Assembly (NCBI GenBank): GCA_034434515.1 | Contig: DAOTZA010000133.1 | Span: 1 to 51,908, forward strand | From: NAK19 sp034434515 | GTDB lineage: Bacteria; Chloroflexota; Anaerolineae; Anaerolineales; UBA4823 | DNA: 51,908 bases | Direction of reading: 5' to 3' | Part shown: positions 1 through 7,903 of the stretch, one piece after another | Layout: each line of letters begins with the position of its first letter | How positions within the stretch are numbered: the first letter of the stretch is position 1 | Position numbers and translations under genes: made by a program | The notes under the pieces: model-generated | What the model was told of the DNA's origin: nothing | The model's database searches: none | What the model saw: only the letters and a program-made list of their open reading frames with translations

Positions 1-780
1 TGCCACGAAGCCAATACCATGCGCTTGATCGTGACCAACCCCGCCCTTGAAGAAGCTCTGGCAAGGCAAGGCAAGGATTGGCGCACCTTCACTCGTCAGG
101 AGATGCGCAGCGTGGTTTGCGCCAATTGTCATGTGGAATACTATTTCAAAGGGGAAGGCAAATACCTGACCTTCCCATGGGATAAAGGGGTAAGCGCCGA
201 TAACATTGCTGATTACTATAATGACATCGGCTTCAAAGATTGGGAACATAAAATGACCGGCGCGCCGATGATCAAGATTCAGCATCCTGAATATGAGCTT
301 TACATCGAGAACAGCACCCATTATCGCGCCGGGGTGGCTTGTGCAGATTGTCACATGCCCTATGTACGCGATGGCGCGGCCAAATTCTCCAGCCACGATG
401 TCAAAAGCCCCCTGTTCACAGCCGAACGATCCTGTGGTGCCTGCCATACCGACGTCACCTATGTCGTTGACCGCGTTGGTCAAATCCAAAAGCAAGTACG
501 GGAAGTTATGGATGTTGCTATGGATGCTCTGATCGAGGCAATCACAGCCATCGAAAAAGCCGCCCAAGACCCGAACGTCAACGCCGACTTGCTCAATGAA
601 GCCCGACAACTGCACCGCGAAGCCCAACTACGAGTCGATTTTATCAACGCTGAGAACAGCATGGGTTTTCACAACCCCGAAGAAGCCTTGCGGGTTCTAG
701 CCAAAGCAACCGATCTCGCCCGACAAGCTCAACTGAAAGCCATCCAGGCTTCCAGTTTGGTCATTCAGGCAAGCAAGTAA
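1..780 (+). CDS. nrfA: Ammonia-forming cytochrome c nitrite reductase, C-terminal part (5' end outside window)
   Basis: This is the periplasmic pentahaem enzyme that reduces nitrite to ammonium with six electrons. The reading frame is open from base 1, whose first codons read Cys-His, the end of a CxxCH haem site; the internal ATG at 19 is therefore not the start. Three further complete haem sites follow: CANCH (about residue 40), CADCH (about 114) and CGACH (about 145). The QHPEYE segment (about 94-99) matches the conserved NrfA active-site region, and the SSHDVKSP segment (about 129-137) resembles the region with a distal haem histidine. The C-terminal 80 residues are helical and charged, as in NrfA. 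The first haem (CxxCK in classical NrfA) lies upstream of the window. An nrfH-type partner is expected further upstream. Confidence 0.93.
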   Translation, partial: CHEANTMRLIVTNPALEEALARQGKDWRTFTRQEMRSVVCANCHVEYYFKGEGKYLTFPWDKGVSADNIADYYNDIGFKDWEHKMTGAPMIKIQHPEYELYIENSTHYRAGVACADCHMPYVRDGAAKFSSHDVKSPLFTAERSCGACHTDVTYVVDRVGQIQKQVREVMDVAMDALIEAITAIEKAAQDPNVNADLLNEARQLHREAQLRVDFINAENSMGFHNPEEALRVLAKATDLARQAQLKAIQASSLVIQASK

Positions 781-796
781 TCAACCACAAAGTCAA

Positions 797-837
797 GACA
801 CCCTGGCAAAACCACGCTCGCCAGGGCGTCTTTTTAT
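797..837 (+). terminator. Rho-independent terminator after nrfA
   Basis: A stem (797-807 with 820-830, one A/C mismatch) with a 12-base loop is followed by five T residues. It lies 17 bases after the nrfA stop and between convergent genes. Confidence 0.85.
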
Positions 838-868
838 TCTGACACAATCAATCTTTCCTACCATTACC

Positions 869-1573
869 TCATTGCGTTACTACCCAGCGCTGTAAAATAG
901 CTTCGTCCAGCACCTCGATTTTCCCGCGGCTAACCCGAATCGCCCCCGTCCGTTCTAAGTCTCGCAAGGCGCGCGCCAGTACTTCTCGCACAGTACCTAA
1001 TTGAGCCGCGAGTTGCACCTGAGTGACCTTTGTTATCCTCTTTCCACTAACTGGATCACCGTCTAGATCCATCAAATAGCGCGCCAGGCGCTGGGTCACC
1101 TGATACAGGGACAGATTGTTGATCAGCTCGACAAACCTGCGCAAATTTTTTGCCAGATTCAGGATGACAGCTCTGCCCATTTGCGGGTAGCGAGATAACA
1201 GCTCGCGAATCAAGGTAGGGGAAACCACCCAAACCTGACATCCCTCCAAAGCTGTCGCATTAACCGCATGAGGGCCTTCATCAAACACCGGCACCTCATT
1301 AAATGTGGCGCCGCGACTGAGAGTGCGAAAGATCATTTCCCGCCCACTTTGGGATAACTTCGAGAGTTTCACCCCACCTTCTTGGATAATAAACAACCCT
1401 GCACATGGCTCCCCTTCCCAAAAAATCACTTCATCCTTGTCATAGGCGCGCAATTGGGTCTCGACAGCCAGTTCTTGTAGCACCGCTTCTGGCAGGGTTG
1501 AAAAATAGGGATTGGTGCGAAGAACCTCCACACGCTGCTCAATGCGACTATAGAGATGACGCATGTTGGTCAC
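869..1573 (-). CDS. Crp/Fnr family transcriptional regulator
   Basis: A 234-residue Crp/Fnr-type regulator. An N-terminal cyclic-nucleotide-binding-like beta-roll (about residues 20-140) is followed by a dimerisation helix and a C-terminal winged helix-turn-helix (about 155-230; recognition region around VREVLARALRDLER). There is no N-terminal cysteine cluster of the oxygen-sensing Fnr kind, so an effector cannot be read from the sequence. It is the last gene of a minus-strand run, 16 bases after the phosphoribosyltransferase gene, and convergent with nrfA. Members of this superfamily often control nitrogen-oxide respiration, so control of the nrf genes is a reasonable guess from position only. 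The start could be the codon at 1573 or the ATG three codons later. Confidence 0.88.
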   Translation of the reverse strand: MTNMRHLYSRIEQRVEVLRTNPYFSTLPEAVLQELAVETQLRAYDKDEVIFWEGEPCAGLFIIQEGGVKLSKLSQSGREMIFRTLSRGATFNEVPVFDEGPHAVNATALEGCQVWVVSPTLIRELLSRYPQMGRAVILNLAKNLRRFVELINNLSLYQVTQRLARYLMDLDGDPVSGKRITKVTQVQLAAQLGTVREVLARALRDLERTGAIRVSRGKIEVLDEAILQRWVVTQ

Positions 1574-1589
1574 CGATGGATGAGATCCG

Positions 1590-2111
1590 TCAATTCGATG
1601 GATTTAACTTACCCTCCAGGAACATCTTGTCTGGCCCACCCCGATCGATCTCCCAGGGATAAAGGATGCGGGCATCGGTGATGGCTGCGTAATAATCCGG
1701 TCGAACGGAGCCAAAGAGGTTTCGGTAAGGGTTAAAGTGTAAAACACAGGTATAGGGAATACCCCCAGCCGATGAAACGCGGTTTTTAACGGCGGTGATT
1801 GTTCGCCCTGCCCCCCATACATCATCCACAACCAGCGTTCTCCGGGCGCGTAACAGGCGATCTTCAGGAAACTGGATAAATTCCGGCCAGGCATAGAGGC
1901 GCGCTTTCTCCATCGCAATTTGGGCAGGGAAATCCACCGCCGCCGTCAAGACATGCGTAATATCCATTGCCTCAGCCAACAGCCCGCCAGGAATAATACC
2001 GCCGCGGGTGATCATGAGAATCGCATCAAATTCAATTTCAAATTGAGGTAACAAATGATCAATTAATAAATCAACATCATGCCAAGTCAGGATTTCAGTA
2101 CGTCGCTCCAT
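1590..2111 (-). CDS. Phosphoribosyltransferase family protein
   Basis: A 173-residue type I phosphoribosyltransferase. The PRPP-binding signature is visible as LVVDDVWGAGRT (about residues 93-104), preceded by a flexible-loop region and an N-terminal MITRGGIIPGG segment that fits the pyrophosphate-binding loop. Proteins of this size and layout are usually annotated as xanthine/guanine-like or unspecified phosphoribosyltransferases (COG2236 type). Residues that would fix the base are not recognisable, so the substrate is open. It is 16 bases downstream of the membrane-protein gene and 16 bases upstream of the Crp/Fnr gene, and probably co-transcribed with both. Confidence 0.82.
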   Translation of the reverse strand: MERRTEILTWHDVDLLIDHLLPQFEIEFDAILMITRGGIIPGGLLAEAMDITHVLTAAVDFPAQIAMEKARLYAWPEFIQFPEDRLLRARRTLVVDDVWGAGRTITAVKNRVSSAGGIPYTCVLHFNPYRNLFGSVRPDYYAAITDARILYPWEIDRGGPDKMFLEGKLNPSN

Positions 2112-2127
2112 TCGTCCTCTCCCAAAT

Positions 2128-3015
2128 TTAAGATAAAACCGCAGCCAATGGCACGGGGGGTTTCACTGCCATAATCTCTTGCCCCTCCTGGCGCGCTCGT
2201 TCAACATCCCTCGCCCAGAGATATAAACAGGTGTGGTAAGCCGTGGTCGTATAGGAACTGATCACAACCGCAACCAGAATAAACAGCCCGGCAATGATTG
2301 TCCCAAAAGAAAGACCACTAATCACTCCCCAAGCCGCCTGACCACTGAGACCCACCAGACCAATTCCAACCCCTACACCAAGGGCGATTCCTGCACCTCC
2401 GATCAGAAAGCCGATGATTCCGGTCACAGCGCGGACCCCTACCAAACTGATACCAATCAAGAGCAGATTCTCCTTAACAATTTGGGTAGCCCGACGTAAC
2501 CCACTTTTCAAGTTCAAATCGTCGATGACCATGGCAGGCAATACCAGATAGGTGGCTTGCGTCCATACAGCATCGATCAGGGATGCCAGGGCATTGCGGA
2601 TTGCGGAATTGCCCTTTCCTTTGACAAACCTTTGGAGCAGACTGACTACCATGGAAGCGGCTGCCAGACTGAGGATATTGAACCAATTGCGCTGAGCCAT
2701 CTGCCAGGCTTTCGCCATCACGCCATCCCCTTCGGCGAGGTAACTATAAATCAGGTAAATGGTCATTGCCGAGAACCAATAGCTAACCGTGTACTGGGCG
2801 AAAATCAGAATTGCTCCGAAAAGATAACCAAAAATCCTGCCAATGCCTTGATCACCGAAGACGACAAAGGAAACCACCATCGGAATCGAGAAGAGGAGTG
2901 TAACCGCCATACCCACAATCAACGCATAAATCGAGGGCTTGATCAAGTCCGCATCATTTAACGCCATTTGCCAGGATTGTTTCAGAAACGCAAAACCTCG
3001 TTTTAAGCTATCCAT
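2128..3015 (-). CDS. Multi-pass membrane protein of unknown function (DUF6159-like)
   Basis: A 295-residue integral membrane protein. The N-terminus (RGFAFLKQSWQMALNDADL) followed by paired hydrophobic helices resembles the DUF6159 family, for which no function is known to me. About six hydrophobic segments can be seen: two in residues 27-80, one around 85-95, one near 115-128 and a glycine-rich stretch near 185-235 (repeated GIGL/GVG) plus one near 240-262. There is no signal peptide and no catalytic motif. It lies between priA and the phosphoribosyltransferase gene in a minus-strand run, which gives no functional hint. Confidence 0.7.
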   Translation of the reverse strand: MDSLKRGFAFLKQSWQMALNDADLIKPSIYALIVGMAVTLLFSIPMVVSFVVFGDQGIGRIFGYLFGAILIFAQYTVSYWFSAMTIYLIYSYLAEGDGVMAKAWQMAQRNWFNILSLAAASMVVSLLQRFVKGKGNSAIRNALASLIDAVWTQATYLVLPAMVIDDLNLKSGLRRATQIVKENLLLIGISLVGVRAVTGIIGFLIGGAGIALGVGVGIGLVGLSGQAAWGVISGLSFGTIIAGLFILVAVVISSYTTTAYHTCLYLWARDVERARQEGQEIMAVKPPVPLAAVLS

Positions 3016-3044
3016 CTCAACCTTCCTTATCTATTGCACTCTAA

Positions 3045-5576
3045 TTATAGCAAGCTTATCGGATTAATTTCAATCTGCCATCCTTTCCGCAAGGGCCGAT
3101 TGCGCAAGAAATTTTGCGGTTGTTCTCCAATAAGCAGAATCTGCCAGCGATACCAGCCTCCAAGGCGGGCAAAATAACACGGCAGCGGCCCGCTGATGCG
3201 CAGGTTGGCGATCTGTTCACCCGCCAAAGTATTTTCTAGTTCCTGGTATTGGCGCTCAGCTTCTCTTTGAGCCTGTTCACAGTTCAAATGCCGGTATTCC
3301 AAACGAACGATTTGCGCAAAAGGAGGATATTGGATATCTTTCCGCAACTGGATTTCCTGTCGATAAAACAACTCATAATCCTGCAAGGCAGCGGCTCGAA
3401 TGGCATAGTTGTCGGGCTGGTAGGTCTGAATGATGACTTCTCCCCCCAAATTGCTTCGCCCAGCCCGACCGGCTACCTGAGTGAGCAACTGAAAAGTGCG
3501 TTCGGCAGCCCGAAAATCGGGCAAATTCAACCCCACTTCAGCCAGGATCACCCCCACTAAGGTTACCAGAGGTAAATCCAACCCCTTGGCAAGCATTTGG
3601 GTGCCAATCAGAATGTCAGCTTCGTGGCGAGAAAACTGCTCCAGAATCCGTTCATGGGCTCCTTTCTGCTTAGTTGTATCCGCGTCCCAGCGCAACACTC
3701 GCGCCGCTGGGAAGAAACGCCTGACCTCTTGTTCTACCCGTTGGGTGCCGATGCCCATTTGGCGAATATGGGTACTGCCGCAGGTAGGACACCGTTGCGG
3801 GCTCATCCTTCGGTATCCACAGCGATGACAAAGTAAGGGCATTGATTTCAAAGTGTTCTCGGCAACATGAGCAGTCAAGGGAATCTGACAACGGGGACAT
3901 TTGACGACAATTCCGCAATCGCGACAGAAGACGTAAGTAGCCAAGCCGCGCCGATTGAGAAACAGGATGACCTGCTGTCCAGCAGCCAAAACCTTTTTTA
4001 TTTGATCACTCAGTAAACGACTAAAAATCGAGCGATTTCCTTGCTTTAATTCCGCCCGCATATCGACGATTTTTACCGGAGACAGCTTTCTTTCATCCAA
4101 AGCGGAGATGGTTTGCAAAGAACCGCCCAACGTTTGGGCAGAAAAATGGTGTTCAGAGCTTTGCGCCTGCGGCAAAATTCGCCTGGTCAGGGTTATGCCC
4201 TGCCATATGCCCTGGCGCGCCCAATAAGATTGTTCAATGCTTGGAGTTGCCGAACCGAGCAAACAAGCTCCAGCGGCAATTTGCATATACGCAATTGCAG
4301 CCTGAATGGCGTGATAATTCGGCTGCGTGTCCTGGTAATAACTGGAGTCATGGCATTCATCAATTACCACCAGGCCAGGCCTAACGAAAGGCATAAATAA
4401 GGCGCTGCGCGGTCCTACGATCACCGAGAGCTGACCCAGGCGGCAGCGCTGCCACATATCGAATCGCTCGCCGGGCGATAACCGGGAATGGTAAATCCCA
4501 ACTTTGCCGACAAAACGGGCTGCAAAACGCTCAATCGTCTGCGGTGTCAGCGAGATCTCTGGCACAAGGACAATTGCCTGCCGGCCACCTTTGAGCGTCT
4601 CATCAACCGCCCTAAGGTATAACTCGGTTTTCCCCGATCCAGTAACTCCCTGCAACAAAATCGGTTTTGGAGCCTCTCCGCGCCAGGCCTGGTGCAAGGC
4701 AGGCAAGATCGTTTTCCAGGCTGCCGCTTGTTCGTCGGTTAGATCAAAGGGAGGATAAGAAATCACCGTTTTGGATGCCAGAGGATCGCGCCACTGATGG
4801 CTTTCTTCAAAACGGATTGCCCCCAAGTCAGACAGCAGTCTCAAATCAGCGGCTGTCGCCCCACATTCCGCATAGACCCACGCAATCTCAACCGCTTTTC
4901 CTTCCTGAGCTAAAAATTCCAATACTTTTTTCCTTCTCTCCAGAGCCTTCCCCCATCTTGAAGCATGAACCTTTAAAAACGTCTCAATCTCCGAAGGCTT
5001 CAGGCTCAAAGAAACTACCCTGGCGCGCTTTGCACCTGTTCTAGGAGCAACCAGGTAGGGTTCGACTTCGATCAAACCTTTGCGGATCAGGGGTTGAATG
5101 GCTTTACGCCAATCGCGGCGGTTGAAGCGACGATTGAGTTGCGTCCCCCTTAAAGCTCCTGTTTCCTGTATAGCAGCCACAACCTGCCTCTGGAACGGCG
5201 ACCAGTCCATTACAGCCCGATCGCCCTTCCAACGGTACAACCAATCGCTGCGCTGTTTGTATCCTTCGGGGAGAAAAAAACCAATCCATTCACCTAACGG
5301 GGTTAAGGTATCTTCTGCAAGCCGTTGAGCCAGGTTTAAGAGCATTGGGGTTAAGACAGATTTGTTTTCTAAAATGCGTTCAATCGGACGAGTGGATGCA
5401 ACCGATGGAGCATCCACTTCCCTCCAGATGACTCCCTGAACTCGCTGTGAGCCAAAGGGTACCAATACCAATGCTCCAACCTCTACAACAGCGCTTTCAT
5501 CCGCTTCTGGTAGATGATAGTCATACACCTCAGAAGCCTGAGAGATATTCAACGCAACTTGAAAAAACCGCGGCAT
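3045..5576 (-). CDS. priA: Primosomal protein N' (replication restart helicase PriA)
   Basis: PriA reloads the replisome at stalled forks. The 843-residue protein starts MPRFFQVALN with the N-terminal 3'-DNA-binding domain, followed by the helicase core: Walker A GVTGSGKTELY, a Walker B box reading DECH, and GSATP. A zinc-binding cysteine cluster (CRDCG, CPRC, CHRCG, CPTCG) precedes the second helicase lobe, and the C-terminal PriA domain ends the protein. I chose the ATG at 5576 rather than the upstream in-frame ATG at 5669: it begins one base after the stop of the preceding gene (TGAGATG), which suggests coupled translation, and the extra 31 residues resemble nothing. The fourth box position varies from the DEEH of E. 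coli PriA. Confidence 0.95.
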   Translation of the reverse strand: MPRFFQVALNISQASEVYDYHLPEADESAVVEVGALVLVPFGSQRVQGVIWREVDAPSVASTRPIERILENKSVLTPMLLNLAQRLAEDTLTPLGEWIGFFLPEGYKQRSDWLYRWKGDRAVMDWSPFQRQVVAAIQETGALRGTQLNRRFNRRDWRKAIQPLIRKGLIEVEPYLVAPRTGAKRARVVSLSLKPSEIETFLKVHASRWGKALERRKKVLEFLAQEGKAVEIAWVYAECGATAADLRLLSDLGAIRFEESHQWRDPLASKTVISYPPFDLTDEQAAAWKTILPALHQAWRGEAPKPILLQGVTGSGKTELYLRAVDETLKGGRQAIVLVPEISLTPQTIERFAARFVGKVGIYHSRLSPGERFDMWQRCRLGQLSVIVGPRSALFMPFVRPGLVVIDECHDSSYYQDTQPNYHAIQAAIAYMQIAAGACLLGSATPSIEQSYWARQGIWQGITLTRRILPQAQSSEHHFSAQTLGGSLQTISALDERKLSPVKIVDMRAELKQGNRSIFSRLLSDQIKKVLAAGQQVILFLNRRGLATYVFCRDCGIVVKCPRCQIPLTAHVAENTLKSMPLLCHRCGYRRMSPQRCPTCGSTHIRQMGIGTQRVEQEVRRFFPAARVLRWDADTTKQKGAHERILEQFSRHEADILIGTQMLAKGLDLPLVTLVGVILAEVGLNLPDFRAAERTFQLLTQVAGRAGRSNLGGEVIIQTYQPDNYAIRAAALQDYELFYRQEIQLRKDIQYPPFAQIVRLEYRHLNCEQAQREAERQYQELENTLAGEQIANLRISGPLPCYFARLGGWYRWQILLIGEQPQNFLRNRPLRKGWQIEINPISLL

Positions 5577-5577
5577 C

Positions 5578-6879
5578 TCAGGCAATGCGTTCCAATACCA
5601 GGCGGGCAACCCGCAGGCCATCCATGGCATCCACCCGGATGCGCACGCCATTACTCTCCACTGTATCATTCACCTGGGGAATCCTGCCCAACTTGCCCAG
5701 CACAAAGCCGGCTATGGTGTCATAGTGCGGATCGGACAAATCCAAACCCAACCTTTCATTAACATCTTCGATCAGGGTCATGCCATCGATCAGGATCGAA
5801 CCATCTGGCTGAACGATGAAGGCCGGAGCGGTGCGATCAAAGGGATCGCTGACTTCGCCAACAATTTCTTCCATCAAGTCCTCCAACGTAACCAACCCAC
5901 CCGTTCCGCCAAATTCATCCATGACAATGGCGATATGCTGGCGGGCTGTGCGAAAGCGTTTCAGCAAATCCCGTACAGTTAGGGTTTCAGGGACAAAGAG
6001 TGCTTCCCTAGCCAACATTCTGGCAGTCAGGTCCTGGCGCTCTGGAGAAAGCATGGCGGGCAACAAATCTTTGAGGTGCACAATGCCAATAATTTGATCC
6101 AGGCTGTCATCATAGACCGGAAATTTTGTATAACCGCTTTCACTGGTCAATTGAATGATTTGGGGAAGCGTTGTTTCAGCTTCTACCGCAACCATTTCCG
6201 TGCGCGGGATCATCACCTGACGCACCAGTTGTTGCCCCAGGTCAAAAATGGCTTCGACCATTTCCCCCTGTTCTTCTTGAAAGACGCCTTGCTCGGTGCT
6301 GGCGGCGATCATCATGCGCAACTCTTCTACCGATAGGGCACTTTCTTGCTGATTCCCCGCCCGGATGCCCAGAAAATTGAGCAGAAAATTGGCTGAGCCA
6401 TTTAAAATCCATACAAAAGGTTGAAAGACTTTTTGTAAGTACACTAGCGGAGCTGCCAAAACCAAAGCTGCTTGCTCAGCATAGCGCAAGGCGACTGCTT
6501 TGGGCACCAGCTCGCCAAAAACAACCAGCAGAAAGGTAATCACTCCAAACGCCAAGCCGCTCGCCAGACCGCTCGCCAGACGTTTCTCGACCGAAGGCAA
6601 AATATTCCCAAAGAGTTGATCCAGCAGGTCTGCCAGGGCTGGCTCGCCAATCCAACCCAAAGCCAACCCTGAAAGGGTAACCCCCAACTGCACAGTTGCG
6701 ATCAGGCGAACCGGATCACTCAAGGCTCGTTTTGCCCACCAGGCTGCTCGGTTGCCCTGCTGATCCAGTTCCTCTAAGCGAGTTTTGCGCACCGTTACCA
6801 GCGCATACTCGGCAATCACAAAGAAGGCATTGGTTAAGATAAAAAAGAAAACGATCAGGACTTCAAGAAAATCGGACAA
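5578..6879 (-). CDS. Hemolysin-family/CorC-type CBS-domain membrane protein
   Basis: A 433-residue protein with the standard order of the HlyC/CorC (CNNM-like) family: a DUF21 membrane domain with three to four hydrophobic helices (about 1-185), a CBS-domain pair (about 205-330) and a small C-terminal CorC_HlyC domain with a VAR.VLERI end. Family members are linked to magnesium or cobalt export and resistance; the old name hemolysin is misleading. An SGLASGLA stretch in the membrane domain is encoded by a 12-base tandem duplication. It is followed by priA after one base and preceded by the Memo-like gene 24 bases upstream, so all three are probably one transcript. Confidence 0.9.
   Translation of the reverse strand: MSDFLEVLIVFFFILTNAFFVIAEYALVTVRKTRLEELDQQGNRAAWWAKRALSDPVRLIATVQLGVTLSGLALGWIGEPALADLLDQLFGNILPSVEKRLASGLASGLAFGVITFLLVVFGELVPKAVALRYAEQAALVLAAPLVYLQKVFQPFVWILNGSANFLLNFLGIRAGNQQESALSVEELRMMIAASTEQGVFQEEQGEMVEAIFDLGQQLVRQVMIPRTEMVAVEAETTLPQIIQLTSESGYTKFPVYDDSLDQIIGIVHLKDLLPAMLSPERQDLTARMLAREALFVPETLTVRDLLKRFRTARQHIAIVMDEFGGTGGLVTLEDLMEEIVGEVSDPFDRTAPAFIVQPDGSILIDGMTLIEDVNERLGLDLSDPHYDTIAGFVLGKLGRIPQVNDTVESNGVRIRVDAMDGLRVARLVLERIA
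6557..6580. repeat. Tandem 12-bp duplication inside the CorC-type gene
   Basis: The 12-mer CCGCTCGCCAGA occurs twice back to back, in frame, encoding a repeated ASGL/LASG unit in a predicted membrane helix. The reading frame is kept. Confidence 0.85.
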
Positions 6880-6903
6880 TCAAATCTCCACAAAGCACGT
6901 TTC

Positions 6904-7755
6904 TTAAGATTGCGGAGTCCGGTAGATCACTGCCGCACCATAGCCAACAACTTCGTGATAGTTCCCTGTAACATCTCCCGAAGTCGCATAGTGCAGCACG
7001 CGAATGCGATTGGCGCCCAGCTCTCTGGCTGCCCACATCGCCGCTGCCACCGCAGAACGTCCACACGCAAAACCTTTCCCTTCGATTTCCGCCTGTAAGA
7101 AAACCAATGGATCAAATCCTTCCATCCGACGGAGCATTTCGCGATCTAGCTTTTCGGCAAGGGGTTGAGGATAAAAATGCGAGAGATCCGTGCTGGCAAC
7201 GATTAACGCCTGGCGGTCTCTTAGGACTTCCACCAGGGCAATGCCTAGCGCTTTCAATCTGCGGGGATCATCAATACCGATCATAATCGGCAACAGATGG
7301 AAAGACCCTAACACCCTTTGGAGAAAGGGAAGATGGATTTCCAATGAATGCTCTTCATCTGCCCACACCCGCTTAATGCTTTCACCCACCTCACGTTGCA
7401 AGTGTTTTTCCAAAACCCCCAACGCCTCGTGATCAACTGCGACAATCCCCAGCGGGGTTTCATAAGCCTGGTGAGCGCTGGTCACATAAGCAGCAAAATA
7501 AGGGCGATGTTGAGGAGCGAGAATCGCTACGAGCTCAAAATTCTGTCCTTGCAGGAGGGCATAAGCGTAGGCAGCCACCGGCCCTGAATACTGATGACCG
7601 GCATGAGGCGCGATAATTCCCACAATCTCACCCTCAACGGCTGGTGGTAAAGCCGCAGAAAGATATTCATCGATGCGTTGGGTTAAGACCTGGGGGTTTG
7701 CAGGATACCAACGTCCTGCCAACGGAGAAGGACGAACATCTAGCCTTTCATCCAT
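6904..7755 (-). CDS. amrB: AmmeMemoRadiSam system protein B (Memo family)
   Basis: A 283-residue Memo-family protein, related in fold to extradiol dioxygenases and LigB. The family's conserved elements are present: an N-terminal RPSPLAGRWYP, IAPHAGHQYSG (about 48-58) with candidate metal-ligand histidines, EHSLEIHLPFL, ASTDLSHFYP and CGRSAVAAAMW. In bacteria it is usually encoded with an AMMECR1 protein and a radical SAM protein (the AmmeMemoRadiSam trio); neither is in this window. The biochemical role of the trio is not settled as far as I know. It is the first gene of the minus-strand run and is divergent from the histidine kinase gene across 148 bases. Confidence 0.92.
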   Translation of the reverse strand: MDERLDVRPSPLAGRWYPANPQVLTQRIDEYLSAALPPAVEGEIVGIIAPHAGHQYSGPVAAYAYALLQGQNFELVAILAPQHRPYFAAYVTSAHQAYETPLGIVAVDHEALGVLEKHLQREVGESIKRVWADEEHSLEIHLPFLQRVLGSFHLLPIMIGIDDPRRLKALGIALVEVLRDRQALIVASTDLSHFYPQPLAEKLDREMLRRMEGFDPLVFLQAEIEGKGFACGRSAVAAAMWAARELGANRIRVLHYATSGDVTGNYHEVVGYGAAVIYRTPQS

Positions 7756-7855
7756 ACCTTATTCTCCTGAACCAATGAACCAATTTGAAACCGTTCACTT
7801 TATTTTCATTTTAACATAACTATGGCTATTCGACATTAAACCCCGACCTGCATTC

Positions 7856-7884
7856 TTACAAACTCTCAAAGAACAAGGTAAAAT
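7856..7884 (+). promoter_or_regulatory. Candidate sigma-70 promoter for the kinase gene
   Basis: TTACAA (7856-7861) is separated by 17 bases from TAAAAT (7879-7884). Transcription would begin near 7891, giving a leader of only about a dozen bases with AGGAG at 7894-7898. The short leader makes this less certain. Confidence 0.4.
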
Positions 7885-7903
7885 CAAGTTGTTAGGAGCG
7901 CAA

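Noticed and set aside
5577..5669. Longer N-terminus of PriA
   Set aside because: The extra 31 residues overlap the end of the CorC-type gene and show no family similarity; the ATG at 5576 fits TGAGATG coupling.
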